Part shown: one piece after another, positions 24,236-30,916 of the stretch
Position numbering within the stretch: the stretch's first letter is position 1
Layout: each line of letters opens with the position of its first letter
Source: Aquipuribacter hungaricus
Lineage (GTDB): Bacteria > Actinomycetota > Actinomycetes > Actinomycetales > JBBAYJ01
DNA length: 64,000 bases
Assembly (NCBI RefSeq): GCF_042663885.1
Contig: NZ_JBHSXV010000001.1
Strand: one strand, 5' to 3'
Made by a program: the position numbers and the translations under genes
The notes under the pieces: model-generated
What the model saw: only the letters and a program-made list of their open reading frames with translations
Told to the model about the DNA's origin: nothing
The model's database searches: none

Positions 24236-25516
24236 TCAGGCCGTCTTGTCGCGCCGCTCGCGCTTGCGCGGGGAGTCCTCGCGCGGCACGAGCGTCGGCA
24301 GCACGTTCTCCAGCACGACCTCGCGGCTGATGACCACGCGGGCGATGTCGTCGCGGCTGGGCAGGTCGAACATCACGGGCATGAGCACCTCCTCCATGAT
24401 CGCGCGCAGGCCGCGGGCGCCGGTGCCCCGCAGGATGGCCTGGTCCGCGACCGCGACGAGCGCCTCGGGGGTGAACTCGAGCTCGACGTTGTCGATCTCG
24501 AACATCCGCTGGTACTGCTTGACGAGGGCGTTCTTGGGCCCGGTGAGGATCTGCACCAGGGCGTCCTGGTCCAGGTGCGTGACCGTGGCGAGCACCGGCA
24601 GGCGGCCGATGAACTCGGGGATCAGCCCGAACTTCAGCAGGTCCTCGGGCATGACGTCGAGCATCGCCTGGGTCTCGTCGATCTTGTCGGCGAGCTCGGC
24701 ACCGAAGCCCAGGCCGCGCTTGCCGGCACGCTGCTCGACCATCTTCTCCAGGCCGGCGAACGCGCCGCCCACGATGAACAGCACGTTCGTCGTGTCGATC
24801 TGGATGAACTCCTGGTGCGGGTGCTTGCGGCCGCCCTGCGGCGGGACCGAGGCGGACGTGCCCTCGAGGATCTTGAGCAGGGCCTGCTGGACGCCCTCGC
24901 CGGAGACGTCGCGCGTGATCGACGGGTTCTCGCTCTTGCGGGCGATCTTGTCGACCTCGTCGATGTAGATGATCCCCGTCTCGGCCTTCTTGACGTCGTA
25001 GTCGGCGGCCTGGATGAGCTTGAGGAGGATGTTCTCGACGTCCTCGCCCACGTAGCCGGCCTCGGTGAGGGCCGTGGCGTCGGCGATGGCGAAGGGCACG
25101 TTGAGCATGCGGGCGAGGGTCTGCGCCAGGTACGTCTTGCCGCAGCCCGTCGGGCCGATGAGCAGGATGTTGGACTTGGCGATCTCGACCTGGTCGTCCC
25201 GCTTGGGGCCCGAGGCCCCGGCCTGCACGCGCTTGTAGTGGTTGTAGACCGCCACCGACAGGGCGCGCTTGGCGGGCTCCTGGCCGACGACGTAGTTCTC
25301 GAGGAACTCGAAGATCTCGCGGGGCTTGGGCAGCTCCGTCAGGCCGGCGTCGCCGGCGTCGGCGAGCTCCTCCTCGATGATCTCGTTGCACAGATCGATG
25401 CACTCGTCGCAGATGTACACACCTGGACCTGCGATGAGCTTCTTGACCTGCTTCTGGCTCTTGCCGCAGAAGGAGCACTTGAGGAGGTCGCTGCCGTCTC
25501 CGAGTCGTGCCACCAC
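24236..25516 (-). CDS. clpX: ATP-dependent Clp protease ATPase subunit ClpX
   Basis: 426 residues. AAA+ unfoldase feeding the ClpP1P2 protease. The N-terminal zinc-binding domain has Cys14, Cys17, Cys36 and Cys39; Walker A is GPTGCGKT (residue about 129), Walker B IIYIDEVDK, then sensor/arginine-finger and C-terminal small domain. Start is the first of two adjacent GTG codons, behind GGAAGGA. It follows clpP2 after a hairpin, so it may be partly uncoupled from clpP1P2. Secure. Confidence 0.97.
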   Translation of the reverse strand: MVARLGDGSDLLKCSFCGKSQKQVKKLIAGPGVYICDECIDLCNEIIEEELADAGDAGLTELPKPREIFEFLENYVVGQEPAKRALSVAVYNHYKRVQAGASGPKRDDQVEIAKSNILLIGPTGCGKTYLAQTLARMLNVPFAIADATALTEAGYVGEDVENILLKLIQAADYDVKKAETGIIYIDEVDKIARKSENPSITRDVSGEGVQQALLKILEGTSASVPPQGGRKHPHQEFIQIDTTNVLFIVGGAFAGLEKMVEQRAGKRGLGFGAELADKIDETQAMLDVMPEDLLKFGLIPEFIGRLPVLATVTHLDQDALVQILTGPKNALVKQYQRMFEIDNVELEFTPEALVAVADQAILRGTGARGLRAIMEEVLMPVMFDLPSRDDIARVVISREVVLENVLPTLVPREDSPRKRERRDKTA

Positions 25517-25599
25517 GTGTCCTTCCGTTGCGCACCTGTCGGTGCGTGCCTCATGACGGTACCCCGGGTGCGCGCTGCGGGGCAGGTCACCACGCCACC

Positions 25600-25637
25600 C
25601 GGCGCGCCCGGGCGACCGTGGTCACCCGGGCGCGCCG
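25600..25637. terminator. Hairpin between clpP2 and clpX
   Basis: Perfect 13-base arms CGGCGCGCCCGGG/CCCGGGCGCGCCG with a 12-base loop. It probably ends or attenuates clpP1P2 transcripts before clpX. Confidence 0.7.
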
Positions 25638-25658
25638 GACCGCAGGGGTGCGGGTCTG

Positions 25659-26363
25659 TCAGACCTCGGGGAGACCGCGGGACGCGGTCACCTTGCGGGG
25701 CTCGAGCACCTGGTCGATGAGGCCGTACTCCAGGGCGCCGGCGGCGGTGAGGATCTTGTCGCGCTCGATGTCGGTCCGGACCTTCTCGACGTCCTGGCCG
25801 GTGTGCAGCGCCACGGTCTCCTCGAGCCAGGTCCGCATGCGCTGGACCTCGTTGGCCTGGATCTCGATGTCGCTGGCCTGCCCGTAGTCCCCGCCGGACA
25901 TGGCCGGCTGGTGGATCATGACGCGGGCGTTGGGCAGGGCGAACCGCTTGCCGGGGCTGCCCGCGGCGAGCAGGACGGCCGCCGCGCTGGCGGCCTGGCC
26001 GAGGCAGTACGTCTGCACGTCCGGCTTGATGTACTGCATGGTGTCGTAGATGGCCGTGAGGGCCGTGAACGAGCCACCGGGGCTGTTGATGTAGAAGATG
26101 ATGTCGCGGTCGGGGTCCTGGGACTCCAGCACGATGAGCTGCGCCATGACGTCGTCGGCGCTCGCGTCGTCGACCTGCACGCCGAGGAAGATGATGCGGT
26201 CCTCGAACAGCTTGGCGTAGGGGTCGAGGCGCTTGTAGCCGTAGGCCGTCCGCTCCTCGAAGGTGGGGAGGATGTAGCGGCTGCTGGGCGCAGGGACCTG
26301 GGACATGTGCGTCTCCCGGGAGGTCAGGAAGGGCTGCGGGCGGCTGGCGCTGAGCTCGTTCAC
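25659..26363 (-). CDS. clpP2: ATP-dependent Clp protease proteolytic subunit ClpP2
   Basis: 234 residues from a GTG overlapping the clpP1 stop (GTGA); an internal ATG at 26306 with CGGGAGA upstream would give 215 residues and may be the real or a second start. Serine protease: Ser126 in GQAASAAAV and His151 in RVMIHQP, with INSPGGS lining the oxyanion region. Actinobacteria assemble mixed ClpP1P2 tetradecamers, essential in mycobacteria. Coupled to clpP1. Secure. Confidence 0.96.
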   Translation of the reverse strand: MNELSASRPQPFLTSRETHMSQVPAPSSRYILPTFEERTAYGYKRLDPYAKLFEDRIIFLGVQVDDASADDVMAQLIVLESQDPDRDIIFYINSPGGSFTALTAIYDTMQYIKPDVQTYCLGQAASAAAVLLAAGSPGKRFALPNARVMIHQPAMSGGDYGQASDIEIQANEVQRMRTWLEETVALHTGQDVEKVRTDIERDKILTAAGALEYGLIDQVLEPRKVTASRGLPEV

Positions 26364-27022
26364 TCGGTCCCCCCGCCGCCGGGCACGTCGTGCGAGGACC
26401 GGACGACGTGGTCGACCTGGCCGTAGGCCTGGGCCTCGTCGGCGGTGAACCAGCGGTCGCGGTCGGAGTCGCGGGTGATCGTCTCCACGTCCTGGCCGGT
26501 GTGGACGGCGATGAGCTCGGCCATCTGCTTCTTGATGTGGACGATCTGCTCGGCCTGGATCTTGATGTCCGAGGCCGTGCCGCCCATGCCGCCGAGCGGC
26601 TGGTGCATCATGATCCGGCTGTGCGGCAGGGCGTAGCGCTTGCCGCGCGCGCCGGCCGCGAGCAGGAACTGGCCCATGGACGCGGCGAGGCCCATGGCCA
26701 CGGTGCCCACGTCCGGCTCGATGTACTGCATGGTGTCGTAGATCGCCATGCCGGCCGTCACGGAGCCGCCGGGGCTGTTGATGTAGAGGAAGATGTCCTT
26801 GGTCGGGTCCTCCGCGGCCAGCAGGAGCAGCTGCGCGCAGATGGCGTTCGCGTTCTCGTCGCGGACCTCGGAGCCGAGGAAGATGATCCGCTGCGACAGC
26901 AGGCGCTGGTACACGCTGTCGTCGAGGCCGAACTGACCGGGGCCGGACTTCGCGACCGGGGCCTGGACCAGGTCGGTCCCGCCGGCGGTCACGAGGCTGG
27001 GCAGGTGGGGCTGGGGCGTCAC
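26360..27022 (-). CDS. clpP1: ATP-dependent Clp protease proteolytic subunit ClpP1
   Basis: 220 residues, GTG start with GAGGAG nine bases upstream. Catalytic triad residues Ser115 (GLAASMGQF), His140 (MMHQPLGG) and Asp185 (TRDSD) are in place. The first ~30 residues are a propeptide-like segment. First gene of clpP1-clpP2(-clpX); a ClgR-like site and weak promoter lie upstream. Secure. Confidence 0.96.
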   Translation of the reverse strand: MTPQPHLPSLVTAGGTDLVQAPVAKSGPGQFGLDDSVYQRLLSQRIIFLGSEVRDENANAICAQLLLLAAEDPTKDIFLYINSPGGSVTAGMAIYDTMQYIEPDVGTVAMGLAASMGQFLLAAGARGKRYALPHSRIMMHQPLGGMGGTASDIKIQAEQIVHIKKQMAELIAVHTGQDVETITRDSDRDRWFTADEAQAYGQVDHVVRSSHDVPGGGGTE

Positions 27023-27055
27023 GTCGTGCTCCTCACGTCGTCGAGTGCGTCACGG

Positions 27056-27061
27056 ACACTA
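27056..27061 (-). promoter_or_regulatory. Candidate -10 of clpP1P2
   Basis: Minus strand TAGTGT, 34 bases before the clpP1 GTG. No -35 matches at 17-18 bases, as expected for an activator-dependent promoter. It abuts the hairpin at 27061-27102. Confidence 0.4.
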
Positions 27062-27102
27062 ACGCCGCCCCCGGACGCCCGACTCCCGGGGGCGCGGGCG
27101 TT
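27061..27102 (-). terminator. Hairpin after tig, overlapping the clpP1 promoter
   Basis: Arms AACGCC/GGCGTT outside and GCCCCCGG/CCGGGGGC inside, with an 11-base loop. It lies between the tig stop and clpP1, and covers the region where the clpP1 -35 would be. Confidence 0.6.
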
Positions 27103-27103
27103 T

Positions 27104-27114
27104 CGCTGTCGGCG
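27104..27114 (-). promoter_or_regulatory. ClgR-like binding site upstream of clpP1P2
   Basis: Minus strand CGCCGACAGCG fits the CGC-N5-GCG core of ClgR sites, flanked by AAAC on one side. ClgR activates clp genes in actinobacteria. The centre is about 60 bases before the start point expected from the TAGTGT -10, a normal activator position. Confidence 0.5.
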
Positions 27115-27171
27115 CACGTCGTCGGCCGTGGGCAGACACTGCCCCGCACCACGGCCGACGGTGCTACGCGC

Positions 27172-28620
27172 TCAGGCCTTCTGCGCCCCGTCGGACGCCT
27201 GGTCCGACGCCTCGTCGGTGGAGACCTCGGGGGTCTCGTCGGTGACGTCGGCCCCCTCGGCGGCCTCGGCCGCGGCACCCTCGGACAGCTCGTCGGCCAC
27301 GCCGTCGGCGGACAGCGTCTGCGGCACGTCGGGCACGCCCGCGGCCTGCCGGGACAGGCTGGCCTCGAGGTCGACGGTGGCGCCGGAGGCGTCGGTGACG
27401 GTGGCGCGCTCCATGGCGATGGCCAGGGCCTTGCGGCGACCGACCTCCTGCACCATGGCGGGCACCTGGCCGGCCTCGTCGACGGCCTTGGCGAACTCGT
27501 TGGGCTCCATGCCGTACTGGCGCGAGCTGGAGACGAGGAACTGGATGAGCTCGTCGCGGGAGACCTGGACCTTCTCCTGCTCGGCGATCGCGTCCAGGAG
27601 GAGCTGGCCCTTGAGCGCCTTCTCCGCGTCGGGGCGGATCTCCTCGCCGTGCGGGTCGTCGAGCTCCTTGCCCTCGCCCTCGAGGTGGCGGGCCACCTCG
27701 TCGTCGACGAGCGACGCGGGGACGGGGACCTCGACGGCCTCGAGCAGGGCCTCGATGACCTTCTCGCGGGCCTGGACGCCCTGGTCGACGCGCTTGGTGG
27801 ACTCCACCTGGGCGCGCAGGTCGGCGCGCAGCTCCTCGACGGTGTCGAACTCGCTGGCCAGCTGCGCGAAGTCGTCGTCGGCGGCGGGCAGCGCCCGCTC
27901 CTTGACGGCCTTGACCACGACGGTGATCTCGGCGTCGGCGCCGGCGTGCTCGCCGCCGCGCAGCGGGGAGGTGAAGATGGCTTCCTCATCGGCGGACAGG
28001 CCGACGACGGCCTCGTCGGTGCCCTCGAGCATGGTGCCCGAGCCGATCTCGTAGCTGATGCCGGTGGCGGAGTCGACCTCCTCGCCCTCGACCCGGGCGA
28101 CCAGGTCGAGCTGGAGGAAGTCGCCGGTCTGCGCGGGCCGGTCGACGGTCTCCAGCGTGCCGAAGCGGGTGCGGAGGGCGTCGAGGCGCTCGTCGACGTC
28201 GGCGTCGCCGACCTCGAGGTCGTCCACGGTGACGCTCAGCGTCGTGAGGTCGGGGACGGACAGCTCGGGGCGGACGTCGACCTCGGCGGTGAACTTCAGC
28301 TCGCCGTCGGTCGCGGTCGGGTCCGGGACCTCGGACACGTCGACCTCGGGGCGGCCGAGGACGCGGACCGAGTTCTCCGTCACGGCCTGCTGGTAGAACG
28401 TCGGGAGGGCCTCGTTGATGGCCTCCTGCAGCACGGCGCCACGGCCCACGCGCTGGTCGATGATGCGGCTGGGGACCTTGCCCCTGCGGAAGCCCGGGAC
28501 CTGGACCTGGGCGCCGATCGTCTTGTAGGCGGCCTCGATGCTCGGCCGGAGCTCCTCGTAGGGGACCTCGACGCTCAGCTTGACGCGGGTCGGGGCGAGG
28601 GTCTCGACGGTGCTCTTCAC
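27172..28620 (-). CDS. tig: Trigger factor
   Basis: 482 residues from a GTG at 28620 (MKSTVETLAPTRVKLSVEVP). Ribosome-bound chaperone and peptidyl-prolyl isomerase for nascent chains. The ribosome-docking motif GFRRGKVP is near residue 45, the FKBP-like domain spans about 150-245, and the helical C-terminal arms follow. The last ~55 residues are an acidic Ala/Glu/Asp-rich tail common in actinobacterial Tig. Longer in-frame starts would cross tRNA-Pro and are rejected. Upstream of the clpP genes, as in other actinobacteria. Secure. Confidence 0.96.
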   Translation of the reverse strand: MKSTVETLAPTRVKLSVEVPYEELRPSIEAAYKTIGAQVQVPGFRRGKVPSRIIDQRVGRGAVLQEAINEALPTFYQQAVTENSVRVLGRPEVDVSEVPDPTATDGELKFTAEVDVRPELSVPDLTTLSVTVDDLEVGDADVDERLDALRTRFGTLETVDRPAQTGDFLQLDLVARVEGEEVDSATGISYEIGSGTMLEGTDEAVVGLSADEEAIFTSPLRGGEHAGADAEITVVVKAVKERALPAADDDFAQLASEFDTVEELRADLRAQVESTKRVDQGVQAREKVIEALLEAVEVPVPASLVDDEVARHLEGEGKELDDPHGEEIRPDAEKALKGQLLLDAIAEQEKVQVSRDELIQFLVSSSRQYGMEPNEFAKAVDEAGQVPAMVQEVGRRKALAIAMERATVTDASGATVDLEASLSRQAAGVPDVPQTLSADGVADELSEGAAAEAAEGADVTDETPEVSTDEASDQASDGAQKA

Positions 28621-28736
28621 GGGCAGGGCTCCACTGGGGACGAGGGCAGGCGGACGGTCGCGCCCGACGACGGGCGCGACCAGCCAGCCTACGCGACCGC
28701 GTCCCGCACGCCGGTCGGGCGGCGTGCGGAGCACCG

Positions 28737-28810
28737 TCGGGGTACCCGGATTCGAACCGGGGGCCTTCCACTCCCAAAGCGGACGCGCTACCAAACTGCG
28801 CCACACCCCG
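28737..28810 (-). tRNA. tRNA-Pro (anticodon UGG)
   Basis: 74 bases on the minus strand. The acceptor CGGGGTG pairs with TACCCCG, with discriminator A. The D arm region TGGCGCAGTTTGGTAGCGCG, anticodon loop TTTGGGA giving anticodon TGG, and T arm CCCGGTTCGAATCCGGG are all present. CCA is not encoded. It lies about 115 bases upstream of tig. Confidence 0.96.
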
Positions 28811-28843
28811 TGCCCGGCGGTCGGTCCAGCCCCGCCGGCACGG

Positions 28844-29362
28844 TCAGGGTAGTGCGTCCGGGGCCTGCTCCCCCGGGTCCGGCAGGTCCGTGGGCGGCGG
28901 GCCGAGGAGGACGACCGGGATCCGTCGCGCGGTCAGGGCCCGGTAGCGGGCGAAGCCGTCCCAGGTCGCGGCCATCGCGGCCCAGCCGGCCTCCTCGTCC
29001 TGGCCCGCGGCCGTCGTGGCCGCCGTCGACCAGACCCGGTCCAGCAGCTGCACCTGCACGGCGGGGGCGGCCACGAGGTTGAGGTACCAGGCCGGGTGCC
29101 GCTCCGCCCCGCCGGCGCTGGCGACGACGACGAGCCGCTCCCCCGCCGCCGTGCGGGCACGGGCGTAGACCAGCGGGACCGTCCGCAGCCGGCCGGACCG
29201 GCGACCGGTGGTGCCGAGCAGCAGGTGCGGGCGCCCGTGCCAGCGGTGGCCCTCGGCCCCGGCGGTGCGCCGGTACACCTCGACGTGCTCGGCTGCGTCG
29301 GCCCACGCGCGCTCGGCGGCGGGGCCCGCTGCTGCTCCGGTGCCCGGCGCAGGGACGCTCAC
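28844..29362 (-). CDS. Deazaflavin (F420)-dependent nitroreductase-family protein
   Basis: 172 residues from a GTG overlapping the stop of the DUF2071 gene (GTGA). It carries the split-beta-barrel signature LLLGTTGRRSGRLRTVPLVY and HPAWYLNLVAAPAVQVQ, typical of the Ddn/DUF385 family that uses F420H2 to reduce quinones or nitro compounds. The first 30 residues are variable. Substrate unknown. It is co-transcribed with DUF2071. Family assignment good, cofactor by analogy. Confidence 0.8.
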   Translation of the reverse strand: MSVPAPGTGAAAGPAAERAWADAAEHVEVYRRTAGAEGHRWHGRPHLLLGTTGRRSGRLRTVPLVYARARTAAGERLVVVASAGGAERHPAWYLNLVAAPAVQVQLLDRVWSTAATTAAGQDEEAGWAAMAATWDGFARYRALTARRIPVVLLGPPPTDLPDPGEQAPDALP

Positions 29363-30132
29363 GTGCGCGTGCCGGGCGGCAGCGCCGTGGCGGGCACGGG
29401 CGCACCGAAGCGGGTGCGCACCCCGGGCGAGCAGAGGACGGAGTCGGGCGCCCGGTCGGCCACGCCGTGCAGGCCGGCGGCGGCGAGCAGCCCGTCGTCC
29501 AGGCCCAGCAGCTCCGCCCGGTGCAGGGGCCACGGCTCGTGGGTGTTCGGGACGTGGACCAGCCGGCCGGCGATGCGGGTGTGCAGGCCGTAGCGGGCGG
29601 TGAGGAACTCCGCGAGGCCGGCGTCCGGGTCGTCGGGCGGCAGCGGCGCGCCGAGCCGGACCGTCGCGGTGGACGACGCCCCCCTCGGCCCCGGCCACAG
29701 GCGCCTGCTCGCGTAGCGGAGCACGTCGCCCTCGCGCGAGCCGGTCATCCGGGCCCAGGCGTACGGCAGGGCGAACACGGCCCGGGCACCCAGGACGACG
29801 CCGAGCCGCTGGGCGTCGAGGGAGCAGAAGGCGACGTCCCGCCGGCCCTCGGCGTCCACGGTGTACGTGCGGACGTTCCACTCCACGAACGAGCCCAGCC
29901 ACGGCACCCCGGGCAGCCGGCCGGGCCCGGCGTCGAGCAGGCGGAACGGGATGAGGCCCACCCAGGCGCTGCCGTCGTAGGTGTCGACGGCGCAGCCCCG
30001 AGGCACGAGCGGCTCGACGTCGGCGACGGGCACCCGCCAGTGCAGGAACACGAGGTCCGCCCACCGCTGCCCCATGATCGGCGCCCCGGCGAGCGGCGGT
30101 GCGGCCGGGCTGACGGGACGCAGGTCCACCAC
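29359..30132 (-). CDS. DUF2071 (YqjF-like) protein
   Basis: 257 residues from GTG at 30132 (a second GTG directly follows). Landmarks: QRWADLVFLHWRVP, WVGLIPFRLL, FVEWNVRTYT and LPYAWARM, consistent with DUF2071, a family of unknown function possibly related to acetoacetate-decarboxylase-like folds. TACCGT at -13 to -8 supports a leaderless start at 30132; longer versions would overlap the divergent gene at 30188. Coupled to the downstream F420-type reductase, which hints at a shared redox or detoxification role, but this is only context. Confidence 0.72.
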   Translation of the reverse strand: MVDLRPVSPAAPPLAGAPIMGQRWADLVFLHWRVPVADVEPLVPRGCAVDTYDGSAWVGLIPFRLLDAGPGRLPGVPWLGSFVEWNVRTYTVDAEGRRDVAFCSLDAQRLGVVLGARAVFALPYAWARMTGSREGDVLRYASRRLWPGPRGASSTATVRLGAPLPPDDPDAGLAEFLTARYGLHTRIAGRLVHVPNTHEPWPLHRAELLGLDDGLLAAAGLHGVADRAPDSVLCSPGVRTRFGAPVPATALPPGTRT

Positions 30133-30139
30133 GCCCGCG

Positions 30140-30145
30140 ACGGTA
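30140..30145 (-). promoter_or_regulatory. Leaderless -10 element of the DUF2071 gene
   Basis: Minus strand TACCGT, seven bases before the GTG at 30132; identical to the hexamer before proA. Confidence 0.45.
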
Positions 30146-30187
30146 GCCCCGAGGAGTCGCGGCGGCCCGGCGGGGTAGGAGCCCGGC

Positions 30188-30730
30188 ATGCCCTCCCCGC
30201 CGCCACGGACCCCGCGCACGGTCACGGACCTGGTCACGGACGCTGCGGCCGGCGCCGCCGCGGGGGCCCTGGCGACCGTGCCCATGAGCGGGCTCATGCT
30301 GCTGGCCCAGCGCCTCGGCCTCATGGGGGTGCAGCCGCCGAGACGGATCACCGACGCTGCCCTGGGCACCGTCGGCGCACGGCCGTCCGAGCGGGCGCGA
30401 CGGGCCCTGACGGCGCTGGACCACCTGGCCTTCGGTGCCGGTGCCGGTGCGGTGTTCGCCGTGCTCCAGCGGGCGGTCCCCCGGGCCGTGCCGCGGCCGC
30501 TGCTGGGTGCCGCCCACGGGCTGCTGGTCTGGGCCGTCTCCTACGCCGGCTGGGTCGCGGCCGCCGGCATCATGCCGCCGGCCCACCGCGACCGGACGGA
30601 CCGGCAGACCGCGATGGTCGCCGCCCACCTGGTCTACGGCTCGGTCCTCGGTGCGGCCACCGCCCGCCTGCTGCGCCCGCACGCGCCGACCCCGCACGCG
30701 CCGACCACGGGGCCGCGGCCGGTACCGTAG
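30188..30730 (+). CDS. Small integral membrane protein of unknown function
   Basis: 180 residues, ATG preceded by AGGAG at six bases. Hydrophobic segments near residues 19-45 (AAAGAAAGALATVPMSGLML), 80-98, 104-125 (LLGAAHGLLVWAVSYAGWVA) and 143-160, with a Pro-rich cytosolic tail in which a PHAPT segment is repeated. The GIMPPAHRDRTDRQTAMVAAH loop has charged residues that may be conserved. I do not recognise a named family with confidence. Divergent from DUF2071 and followed by tRNA-Gly. Confidence 0.66.
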   Translation: MPSPPPRTPRTVTDLVTDAAAGAAAGALATVPMSGLMLLAQRLGLMGVQPPRRITDAALGTVGARPSERARRALTALDHLAFGAGAGAVFAVLQRAVPRAVPRPLLGAAHGLLVWAVSYAGWVAAAGIMPPAHRDRTDRQTAMVAAHLVYGSVLGAATARLLRPHAPTPHAPTTGPRPVP

Positions 30731-30771
30731 GGCGCGTCGCCCGGGCCGGTCTGAGCCGTCACGGACGGTAC

Positions 30772-30842
30772 GCGGGCGTAGCTCAATGGTAGAGCCTCAG
30801 TCTTCCAAACTGATGGTGCGGGTTCGATTCCCGTCGCCCGCT
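30772..30842 (+). tRNA. tRNA-Gly (anticodon UCC)
   Basis: 71 bases. Acceptor GCGGGCG pairs with CGCCCGC, discriminator T; the D arm TAGCTCAATGGTAGAGC, anticodon stem-loop with CTTCCAA giving TCC, and T arm CGGGTTCGATTCCCG are clear. CCA is not encoded. Confidence 0.96.
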
Positions 30843-30876
30843 CCGCGCTCTCCCATGGCCCACCGGCCCGACCCGG

Positions 30877-30908
30877 CCCGGGACCCCGCGTCGCCGCCGG
30901 GTCCCGGG
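30877..30908. terminator. Bidirectional terminator between tRNA-Gly and the GH2 gene
   Basis: Ten-base perfect arms CCCGGGACCC/GGGTCCCGGG with a 12-base loop, just before the GH2 stop on the minus strand. Confidence 0.65.
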
Positions 30909-30916
30909 TCCGGGGC

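Noticed and set aside
28621..28806. tig extended upstream in frame to 544 residues
   Set aside because: The extra residues are translated from tRNA-Pro and its flank; the GTG at 28620 gives the conserved trigger factor N-terminus.
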